This document shows positions 7,233 through 13,076 of a stretch of DNA of 13,076 bases, piece after piece. Made by a program: the position numbers and the translations under genes. Numbering within the stretch: the first letter of the stretch is position 1; every line of letters starts with the position of its first letter. The stretch spans positions 1 to 13,076 of the forward strand of contig CAZCOH010000045.1 of NCBI GenBank assembly GCA_964500645.1. The letters are read 5' to 3'. Origin of the DNA: CAYFIW01 sp964500645 (lineage in GTDB: Bacteria; Chloroflexota; Dehalococcoidia; Lucifugimonadales; UBA826). The notes beneath the pieces were generated by a model. It made no database searches. It worked only from the letters and a program-made list of their open reading frames with translations, and was not told the origin of the DNA.

Positions 7233-8537
7233 CTAGGAATGATCAACTCTATAATCGTGAATTTTACTTAAAGATTTGTATTTTGCGGGCAGCGACGTGA
7301 TTTGAGAATCGTGATTGGTCTTGGATTCTCGTAAGCTTTTAGTATTGATCACATTTTGCGATTTGTTAATTCTAAGTTTTAGTAAGTTATTGGGGTCCTC
7401 AAAAGATTTTTTAGACGAGGTATAAACTTTATCAAATAAAAACATACCACTCTGATCATTTTCCCTGACCACGATTTTTTTTCCAGGAGCTGACTGTTTA
7501 CCTTCGCTAGTTTTATTTACTGGAAGACCGTCTATATCAACCATTTTATAAACTGATTCTGACCAGGGGGTATCACTAGACACTCCAACTTTTGTTCCAA
7601 CGCCGTAACCATCTATTGAAGATTCGTCACTTTCAAGGTTTGCGATTTCGTATTCGTCTAGACCTCCGCTAGCAAGAATATTTACTTCCGAAAGACCTGC
7701 ATTATTTAATTGAGATCTGGCGTCTAATGAGTGTGCTGCAAGGTCTCCACTGTCTAGACGAATGCCTTTCAGTGATTTTCCAGATGATTCCATTTCTTTT
7801 GCCACCAAGATGGCATTTTGGATTCCTTTAGCGGTGTCATACGTATCCACAAGAAGAACGCAGTCGTTTGGGAATTCCGTTGCATATGCTCTGAAGGCCT
7901 CGAGCTCAGTTTTATAAGACATCACATATGAATGGGCCATAGTTCCAGCAATGGGTAGGCTTGATTTTATACCTGCACTTACTGTTGCAGTGGCTGAAAA
8001 TCCTGTTAAATAAGATGCTTCTGCCAAAGCTTCAGCTGATTCAATTCCATGGGCTCTCCTTGCTCCAAAATCTATAACAGGCTTCCCATTTGCAGCTTGT
8101 ATTACCCTGGAGCATTTAGTTGCCAGAAGGGTGCGTAAATTGATCGTATTGATCAACATGGTTTCTAACATTTGGCATTGGATAATCGGAGCTTGTATTT
8201 GTATAACTGGTTCATTAGGAAAAACAATGTCACCGTCTGACATTGTCCAGACTGTCCCAGTAAAACTCAATTTCGCAAGGTACTCTAAAAATGATTGGTC
8301 AAATTTGCCAAGTGTAGATAAAGCATCTATTGATGACTTATCAAAAGAAAAAGATAGTGGTCTTTCTATCGATTTTTCAATGCCGAAAAGAACCAGATAA
8401 TTTCTATCTTTAGGCATAGCCCTGAAATATAGTTCAAATGTGCCGATTTTTTCACGGCTCGACCTCCAGTATGACTGGCTCATAGTCAACTGATACATGT
8501 CCATAAAAAGTTGTGGGAATTCCGAAGATCTATTCAA
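7233..8537 (-). CDS. pncB: Nicotinate phosphoribosyltransferase
   Basis: A 434-residue enzyme that joins nicotinate and PRPP, coupled to ATP hydrolysis, to give nicotinate mononucleotide for NAD salvage in the cytoplasm. Motifs in order: DMYQLTM at residues 13-19 (the usual form is TDLYQLTM, so Thr is replaced by Met), FGARRAHG at 157-164, GTMAHS at 198-203 carrying the conserved His, VDTYDT at 230-235, IRLDSGDL at 259-266 and ASGGLDEY at 289-296, then a GVGTKVGVSSDTP stretch. These fit the bacterial PncB family, and the length is at the short end of its normal range. The start is a TTG at 8535-8537. An AGGA on the minus strand lies about 8 bases before it, and the nearby ATG is out of frame and stops at once. 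It is the last gene of a probable operon, 40 bases after the acyl-CoA ligase. Confidence 0.93.
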   Translation of the reverse strand: MNRSSEFPQLFMDMYQLTMSQSYWRSSREKIGTFELYFRAMPKDRNYLVLFGIEKSIERPLSFSFDKSSIDALSTLGKFDQSFLEYLAKLSFTGTVWTMSDGDIVFPNEPVIQIQAPIIQCQMLETMLINTINLRTLLATKCSRVIQAANGKPVIDFGARRAHGIESAEALAEASYLTGFSATATVSAGIKSSLPIAGTMAHSYVMSYKTELEAFRAYATEFPNDCVLLVDTYDTAKGIQNAILVAKEMESSGKSLKGIRLDSGDLAAHSLDARSQLNNAGLSEVNILASGGLDEYEIANLESDESSIDGYGVGTKVGVSSDTPWSESVYKMVDIDGLPVNKTSEGKQSAPGKKIVVRENDQSGMFLFDKVYTSSKKSFEDPNNLLKLRINKSQNVINTKSLRESKTNHDSQITSLPAKYKSLSKIHDYRVDHS

Positions 8538-8577
8538 CTTTTCATCCTATAGGTATTTGTGAAAGTCTTGACTATAA

Positions 8578-10152
8578 CTAGAGGCCTTGAGGTTCTTTTA
8601 GAAGGCGTCGTAATATTTTTCCAGACGGGTTCTTGGGTATAGATTCAATAAACTCAACTTCACGTATCTGTTTAAATGTAGATACTTTTCGTGAAACAAA
8701 TGTCATTACATCTTCCTCACTAATGTTACTGGAAGAGCTTTTAACAACGAATGCTTTAGGTATTTCTCCGGATTCCACATCTTCTATACCAATTACTGCA
8801 GCGTCACTTATTTCGGGATGTTCCAAAAGTAGCCCCTCAAGTTCTGCAGGGGGTACCTGAAATCCCTTGTATTTAATGAGTTCTTTTTTCCTGTCTAAAA
8901 TCCAGGTGTATCCGTCTTCGTCTATTTTCGCTATATCACCTGTGTGTATCCAACCGTCTTTAGTTAAGGTTTCTTCTGTTGCATCGGGATTGTTAAAATA
9001 TCCCACCATAACTTGTGGCCCTCTTATCATGAGTTCCCCAACTTCGTTAACTGGTAGCTCGTTCTGAGGGTTTTCAACATCTACTATCTTTAGTTCCGTA
9101 TCTGAGGTAGCAGGTCCTATAGAGCCAGGTTTTGTAAGTTCAGGTTCTGCAAAATCTGCATTTGTAAGAGGGGAAGTTTCCGTCATTCCATATCCCTGAA
9201 CTACAGGGCATCCTAACGTTTCGGATATTCTTTGTTGAAGATCTCCAGAGAGCGGAGCGGCGCCAAAAAAGACTAATTTCAATTTTGTAAGATCCCTATC
9301 TTTAACTCCCGGATATTGTGTTAGACCTAATCCAACGGGAGGGACAGTGAACAACTTGGTGACTCCATTTTGTTCAATTAAGTTTAAGAACTCGTCCATG
9401 TCAAATCTGCCCATCATTACTTGAGTAGCCCCTACGGCAATGCAACCATTCATTAATACATTCATGCCATATATATGAAACAAAGGTAGGTGTACGAGAA
9501 CAATGTCATCTTTTTCCAGCTTTGATGAGCCAGAGAGGCCAGTAAGTTGTTCAACATTACTAACAAGATTATAGTGACTCAGCATAACTCCCTTCGACAG
9601 GCCTGTAGTACCTGAAGAATAGGGTAGGGCGGCGATATCTTTCTTACTATCGATTTTCACAGGGATACTCGCGTCTGCTCGATGTATTTGATCCCAAAAT
9701 GAACCTTCTGCAGAATCCTCTGAGATTAAGATTGTTCGTAAGTTTTCTTGATTCAGAGAATAGGCTTTTTCTAAGGTCTCATTTAGTGAATGGTGTGCTA
9801 TTACTACCTTACAGCCACTGTTTTTAATTTGGTGGGAAATTTCCATTTCCCTGTAACCTGAGTTTATTGTGGTTACAATGCCACCCATCCGAACTATTCC
9901 GTAGAAGGCAATGACAAATTCTGCACAGTTAGGAGACAAAATGGCTATTCTGTCTCCTTTGGACATGCCGGAATTTGAGAGCACAGAGGCGAATTTGCCC
10001 GCTAAAACATTTAATTCTGAATACGTATAAGTATGATTTCCGTCAACAACGGCAACACGGTTCGGATATTTATTTGACGCCGATTCCAGGAGTTGATGGA
10101 CCGGATAGGTTCCGTAGGGCTCTAAGGATGGACGAACACGAGACGTTTTCAT
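8578..10152 (-). CDS. AMP-forming acyl-CoA synthetase, 4-coumarate-CoA-ligase-like
   Basis: A 524-residue ANL-superfamily adenylating enzyme. It activates a carboxylic acid with ATP to an acyl-adenylate and transfers the acyl group to CoA. The AMP-binding loop YSSGTTGLSKG is at residues 178-188, YGMTETSP at 321-328, HTGD at 403-406, the hinge Asp-Arg at 420-421, KGFQVPPAELE at 429-439, and the C-terminal PKNPSGK with the catalytic Lys at 512. All core residues are present, so it should be active. The YKGFQVPPAELE form is typical of the 4-coumarate/fatty-acid/luciferase-like branch; the acid substrate cannot be read from the sequence. No membrane segment is seen. The ATG start is supported by a strong AAGGAG on the minus strand (complement of 10157-10164), 5-7 bases upstream. 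It sits third in the cofactor operon. Confidence 0.93.
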   Translation of the reverse strand: MKTSRVRPSLEPYGTYPVHQLLESASNKYPNRVAVVDGNHTYTYSELNVLAGKFASVLSNSGMSKGDRIAILSPNCAEFVIAFYGIVRMGGIVTTINSGYREMEISHQIKNSGCKVVIAHHSLNETLEKAYSLNQENLRTILISEDSAEGSFWDQIHRADASIPVKIDSKKDIAALPYSSGTTGLSKGVMLSHYNLVSNVEQLTGLSGSSKLEKDDIVLVHLPLFHIYGMNVLMNGCIAVGATQVMMGRFDMDEFLNLIEQNGVTKLFTVPPVGLGLTQYPGVKDRDLTKLKLVFFGAAPLSGDLQQRISETLGCPVVQGYGMTETSPLTNADFAEPELTKPGSIGPATSDTELKIVDVENPQNELPVNEVGELMIRGPQVMVGYFNNPDATEETLTKDGWIHTGDIAKIDEDGYTWILDRKKELIKYKGFQVPPAELEGLLLEHPEISDAAVIGIEDVESGEIPKAFVVKSSSSNISEEDVMTFVSRKVSTFKQIREVEFIESIPKNPSGKILRRLLKEPQGL

Positions 10153-10156
10153 ATTT

Positions 10157-10164
10157 ATCTCCTT
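10157..10164 (-). promoter_or_regulatory. Strong Shine-Dalgarno site of the acyl-CoA ligase
   Basis: Read on the minus strand this is AAGGAGAT, close to the full anti-16S complement, and sits a few bases before the ATG at 10152. It fixes the start of the ligase and indicates independent, efficient initiation inside the operon. Confidence 0.75.
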
Positions 10165-10197
10165 ATTGTCATAAACTCGCTGGTATCATAATTAACT

Positions 10198-10491
10198 TCA
10201 CGACATGTATAAAGTAATTGATGCATGCGGAAATACGATAGCCAAAGAGGCTTGTCTCTCTCTTTCAAGTGTTTTCTCGTAAGATGGGAAGTTGTCATCT
10301 GGTTGAGTCTCGTTGTGCGGACACTCCTGGTGTCTTTCGAGAAAAGGGCAAAGATGCATTTTTTGTTGTTTGTCCCAGAACCCAACCATTTTCATGGGGC
10401 CGTACAATGTCTCCGCGACTATTCTTAAATCAGAGATTATTTCTGTCGCTTTGTAATCAGTTTTTCCGATAGATATTTTTACCGATTTCAT
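10198..10491 (-). CDS. Small unrecognised protein with Cys/His cluster
   Basis: A 97-residue frame with ATG at 10491. It begins 12 bases after the thiL stop and ends 45 bases before the acyl-CoA ligase. I do not recognise the family. The first part (VKISIGKTDYKATEIISDLRIVAETL) reads like a beta strand followed by an amphipathic helix. The middle has HLCPFLERHQECPHN, with His46, Cys48, His54, Cys57 and His59, a spacing that could bind a metal such as zinc. The tail is charged (YEKTLERERQ) and then hydrophobic. There is no signal peptide or clear membrane segment. The ribosome site is weak (AAAGAA), so translation may be coupled to thiL. The tight fit between two real genes on the same strand and a protein-like composition support it as real. 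A competing frame at 10155-10385 on the same strand overlaps the ligase ribosome site and looks less protein-like. Confidence 0.6.
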   Translation of the reverse strand: MKSVKISIGKTDYKATEIISDLRIVAETLYGPMKMVGFWDKQQKMHLCPFLERHQECPHNETQPDDNFPSYEKTLERERQASLAIVFPHASITLYMS

Positions 10492-10503
10492 ACCATAGTT
10501 CTT

Positions 10504-11511
10504 TTATGAAGGCTTTTTAAAGTGGTCCCATCCGCCAGTCTCAAAGGTTAATTGATTTCCTGATTTGTCAAAGGCTGTGACACCATTAGATTCTTCAGTG
10601 ATTTCTCCAATAATTTGAAAAGAAATTTCTTCTTCTGTTTTCAAATTATTTACTGCTTTCTCTGAGGCTGTAAATAATAGCTCATAATCTTCTCCACCTG
10701 AAACTGCCAGTTCTATCCATTCTGTTGGGAATGCAGATTTCAGGTGTTCATTGACCGGTAATTTATCTACTTGAAAAGAGGCTCCCACTTTGCTGGCTTT
10801 ACATAGTTTAGAAAGGTCAGCGTACAGGCCATCACTTATATCCATGGCTGTGGTGACGCCGTTATCGGCTAATTTTATACCTGATTTGATCCGTGGTGAG
10901 GGTCTTCTGTGTCTCGAGATGAGATGAGGCGTAAATTCTTTGGGGCCGTTGTATATTCCTTTAAGAATCTTAAGCCCGCCCGCTGAACATCCAAGCTGCC
11001 CCGTGACTCCTATCAGGTCTCCGATATTGGCTGTGTCACGCCGGAGTATATTCTTTGATACAGACCTGCCGACAACGGTAACGGAAATAAAAAAAGTATC
11101 TGACTTTACTATATCTCCTCCAACAAGATCTCCCCCTTCTTCGTTGATAAGGTGGGCGAAACCTCTATAGATTTCTTCGAGATCTTCAATTTCTATGTTT
11201 GGTCGTAAGCCAAGTGTCACCAGAGTGTGAGATGGCTCGCAGCCCATTGAGGCAACATCGCTGTAGTTTACTGCTAGAGCCTTCCAACCTAGATCTTTCA
11301 TCGATTGTTTGTCATTGATGAAATGAATGTTTTCAACCATAGTGTCTGTGGTTATGACCTGTGGTGATTTTCCAGGATCGATGATGGCGGCATCGTCACC
11401 AATACCTAGAAGAATATCTTTATCACGAGTGACGGTATTTCTGGAATTTAAGAAAGCCATTTCCAGCTTTTTTATGAGTTCAAATTCGCTTATGTGACTT
11501 ACTAATGTCAT
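10504..11511 (-). CDS. thiL: Thiamine-monophosphate kinase
   Basis: A 335-residue enzyme that phosphorylates thiamine monophosphate with ATP to thiamine diphosphate, the active cofactor. It carries the whole ThiL signature: GIGDDAA at residues 36-42, TTDTMVENIHF at 54-64, KALAVNYSDVASMG at 77-90, GGDLVGGDI at 126-134, DISDGL at 224-229 and SGGEDYELLF at 271-280. The acidic residues that bind Mg-ATP in this fold (related to PurM and SelD) are intact, and the length is normal. The ATG start at 11511 has GAGG on the minus strand (complement of 11517-11520) five bases upstream. It is the first gene of the minus-strand group. No other thiamine-pathway gene is in the window, so it is separated from the rest of the pathway here. 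No TPP riboswitch was recognised upstream. Confidence 0.96.
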   Translation of the reverse strand: MTLVSHISEFELIKKLEMAFLNSRNTVTRDKDILLGIGDDAAIIDPGKSPQVITTDTMVENIHFINDKQSMKDLGWKALAVNYSDVASMGCEPSHTLVTLGLRPNIEIEDLEEIYRGFAHLINEEGGDLVGGDIVKSDTFFISVTVVGRSVSKNILRRDTANIGDLIGVTGQLGCSAGGLKILKGIYNGPKEFTPHLISRHRRPSPRIKSGIKLADNGVTTAMDISDGLYADLSKLCKASKVGASFQVDKLPVNEHLKSAFPTEWIELAVSGGEDYELLFTASEKAVNNLKTEEEISFQIIGEITEESNGVTAFDKSGNQLTFETGGWDHFKKPS

Positions 11512-11816
11512 ATAGTCCTCAAAGCCTTGTGGATGTTACCCATAACCGGTAAATATTTGCCTCAAGTATAGCAATGACTCCAAATCACTTGGATGATTCA
11601 ATAGTGCTAGTATCTCTTCATGATTGATTTACCAGAGTTTACGTACATTACAATTACTGATGTCGAAATCATACTCTTCGTATAAGAAGAATACCTTGTT
11701 CGCTTAAAACCGAGATTCCAATGGTCGGGACATAGTAAGAAATCATCGGTCATTTATTTTTATAAAAATGTGTTAAATAATTCCTTAACAACTAAGAAAA
11801 TCTGTGAGGTTGTACT
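11512..11816. other. Divergent intergenic region
   Basis: These 305 bases separate thiL (minus) from the enolase-family gene (plus), so both promoters should lie here. I see no gene, tRNA or conserved riboswitch. AT-rich sequence precedes the enolase-family gene, with TATAAA at 11761-11766, but I could not pair it with a credible -35 box. An imperfect inverted repeat at about 11675-11690 (TCTTC, six-base loop, GAAGA) lies near the middle and could be a regulator site or chance. Confidence 0.6.
11565..11573 (-). promoter_or_regulatory. Candidate extended -10 promoter of the thiL operon
   Basis: On the minus strand the sequence reads TGCTATACT, that is TGnTATACT, one base from the extended -10 consensus. 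It lies about 54 bases before the thiL ATG, leaving a plausible 5' leader of about 45 bases. No good -35 hexamer is found 17 bases upstream, which is acceptable for an extended -10 promoter. AT-rich DNA gives such matches by chance fairly often. Confidence 0.35.
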
Positions 11817-13007
11817 GTGAAAATCAAGAAAGTTAGGGCTGTTACTGTAAATATCCCCCGTAAATCCACGAGATCTAAATCCAGGCGTCCAAATTGGAAC
11901 AATACTTCTCCCAGAGCTCTTCCGATAAACAAATATCCGGAATTTTCTACCCAGCATGGAAAAATGCCGGGTGCTGGCACATCAGTTGAAGTGTGGGTCC
12001 AGGTTATAGCCGAGGATGGGACATATGGACTTGGGCAGACCAGTTTTGGGGAAATTACAGCATCTATAATTGATTACCATTTTGCCCCGATTTTGGAAGG
12101 ACGCGATTGTTTTGCGCTGGAATACCTAAATGATTTGATGTGGAGATCAACTCAAAGGATGGGTGCAGGAGGTTTAGCTACTGTAGCTCAATCAGGTATA
12201 GATCTGGCCCTTTGGGATTTGAAAGGTAAATTAATGGGGCAACCTGTATATAGTCTGATAGGTGGTCCATGTCGCGACAAAGCTTTGTGCTACGTAACAT
12301 CAGATGATTTAGATTGGTCTATAGAGCTTGGATTCAAACATTTTAAAGTTTCGAACCCTGCACACTACGATATGGGTATTGAGGGTCTAAACATGGTGGA
12401 GGAAAAGATAGCTTCGGCCCGAGAAATGGTTGGTGACAAGGCTGAATTGATGTACAACCCTGTTATGTCGTTTAATGTGGAATTCGCTGTGAGAATGGCT
12501 GAACGTCTGAGGCCATACGGGTTGAGATGGTTAGAAGAACCCCTCATACCCACAGATCTTGAAGGCCATATTGAACTTCGAAAGGCGATAAATTGGGTTC
12601 CATTAGCAACAGGCGAAGATCATCATGGCAGGTGGACATTTCGACAGTTAGTAGAGAATAGAGCAGTTGATGTTTTACAGCCTGATCTCAAGTGGTGTGG
12701 AGGATTGTCAGAAGCTTTGAAGATATATGCCATTGGAGAGGCCGCTGGGATAATAACAATACCTCATGCGGCGGCGGCATCACCCTGGGGTCAACATTTT
12801 GCGATTTCAATGCCTGAATCTCCTATGGCTGAATTTTGGATGGGGTCTGACCCTGGTATACCCCTTGAAGAAACATCACCAATTCCCGGCATGCCTATGC
12901 CCAAGGATGGTTATATAAAACCTTCAGATGCACCCGGATTTGGTATGGAGATTCTGGAGGATTGGATAGACCCATGGGATCATGTTGCGGCAGCGAATAC
13001 TTTATAA
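11817..13007 (+). CDS. Enolase-superfamily (mandelate racemase/muconate lactonizing) protein, L-rhamnonate-dehydratase-like
   Basis: A 396-residue protein starting with GTG at 11817, placed by GAGG at 11806-11809 seven bases upstream. It has an N-terminal capping domain (about 1-140) and a barrel. Barrel features are LALWDLKGK, Lys177 at the end of the second barrel strand followed by Val-Ser rather than the second Lys of a KxK motif, WLEEP (Glu240), TGEDHHG (Glu267), VDVLQPDLKWCGG (Asp290) and IPHAAAASPWGQH (His317). The GE-HHG, QPD-WCGG and C-terminal DAPGFGMEI stretches resemble E. coli L-rhamnonate dehydratase, which dehydrates an acid sugar to a 2-keto-3-deoxy acid using Mg2+, and the length fits. 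Where that family has its first metal-binding Asp, this protein appears to have Asn214 (LMYNPV). Substrate is therefore uncertain: another acid sugar or a changed reaction is possible. The dehydrogenase at the left edge could serve a similar pathway, but it is 11 kb away. Confidence 0.88.
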   Translation: MKIKKVRAVTVNIPRKSTRSKSRRPNWNNTSPRALPINKYPEFSTQHGKMPGAGTSVEVWVQVIAEDGTYGLGQTSFGEITASIIDYHFAPILEGRDCFALEYLNDLMWRSTQRMGAGGLATVAQSGIDLALWDLKGKLMGQPVYSLIGGPCRDKALCYVTSDDLDWSIELGFKHFKVSNPAHYDMGIEGLNMVEEKIASAREMVGDKAELMYNPVMSFNVEFAVRMAERLRPYGLRWLEEPLIPTDLEGHIELRKAINWVPLATGEDHHGRWTFRQLVENRAVDVLQPDLKWCGGLSEALKIYAIGEAAGIITIPHAAAASPWGQHFAISMPESPMAEFWMGSDPGIPLEETSPIPGMPMPKDGYIKPSDAPGFGMEILEDWIDPWDHVAAANTL

Positions 13008-13022
13008 CTAAAATTTGTGCTG

Positions 13023-13076
13023 TTACTCAAAATTTTCGTTTAAGGTTAACCCGTCATCCAGGTCCACTCCTAACGA
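13023..13076 (-). CDS. Possible C-terminal end of a convergent gene (partial)
   Basis: Reading the minus strand from the right edge gives 17 open codons (SLGVDLDDGLTLNENFE) and then TAA at 13025-13023. The GLGV-D-LD pattern resembles the C-terminal ends of enolase-superfamily proteins, but 17 residues are far too few for an assignment. If real, it would converge on the enolase-family gene with only 15 bases between them. It could equally be chance. Confidence 0.3.
   Translation of the reverse strand, partial: SLGVDLDDGLTLNENFE

Noticed and set aside
8131..8400. Plus-strand open frame inside pncB
   Set aside because: It is a shadow of the well-conserved pncB coding sequence on the other strand.
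10155..10385. Alternative minus-strand frame of 76 codons
   Set aside because: It overlaps the 97-residue frame and runs through the ligase Shine-Dalgarno site; its composition is less protein-like. A frameshift linking the two frames was considered but nothing in the sequence requires it.
10225..10472. Plus-strand open frames at 10225-10428 and 10269-10472
   Set aside because: They are opposite the better-supported minus-strand small gene, have no ribosome site I could find, and give an unconvincing composition.
11512..11816. TPP riboswitch upstream of thiL
   Set aside because: I did not find the conserved CUGAGA and related core motifs of the THI-box in the leader, and the leader from the candidate promoter would be too short.

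Overview
The window reads as bacterial DNA with low to moderate GC, compact spacing and recognisable Shine-Dalgarno sites (for example AAGGAG before the acyl-CoA ligase and GAGG before the enolase-family gene). It carries no RNA gene or other phylogenetic marker. A Ldh2-type dehydrogenase and a sugar-acid-dehydratase-like enolase-superfamily protein, set among vitamin and cofactor genes, would fit a marine heterotroph such as the SAR202 group of Chloroflexota. That assignment is an inference from gene content, not something the sequence proves.

Layout. (1) Positions 2-403, plus strand: the 3' end of a malate/L-lactate dehydrogenase family (Ldh2) gene. (2) Positions 559-6561, plus strand: one very large membrane-anchored protein of about 2000 residues. 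It has an N-terminal transmembrane anchor, three PPC-like beta domains, a lectin-like beta-sandwich region, a first zincin (HEMMH), a Thr/Ser/Glu tandem-repeat linker broken by a 100-N assembly gap, an Ig-like domain, and a second, M6-like zincin (HEFGH). (3) Positions 6582-7100, plus strand: a pentapeptide-repeat protein 20 bases downstream, probably co-transcribed. (4) Positions 7101-7232: a convergent intergenic stretch with an inverted repeat. (5) Minus strand, read right to left: thiL (11511-10504), a small unrecognised Cys/His-containing protein (10491-10198), a 4-coumarate-CoA-ligase-like acyl-CoA synthetase (10152-8578) and a nicotinate phosphoribosyltransferase (8537-7233). Gaps of 12, 45 and 40 bases suggest one four-gene operon. 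(6) Positions 11512-11816: a divergent intergenic region with a candidate extended -10 promoter for that operon. (7) Positions 11817-13007, plus strand: an enolase-superfamily protein resembling L-rhamnonate dehydratase, with an apparent Asp-to-Asn change at the first metal ligand. (8) Positions 13023-13076, minus strand: possibly the last 17 codons of a convergent gene.

How the parts may work together. The large zincin protein looks like a surface-exposed hydrolase with its catalytic parts outside the membrane. The minus-strand operon makes or activates cofactors: thiamine diphosphate (ThiL), NAD from salvaged nicotinate (PncB) and an acyl-CoA (the ligase). The flanking dehydrogenase and enolase-family genes fit catabolism of hydroxy acids or sugar acids. 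The least described items are the two-zincin protein, whose two-headed architecture depends on the join across the N gap, and the small orphan protein inside the cofactor operon.
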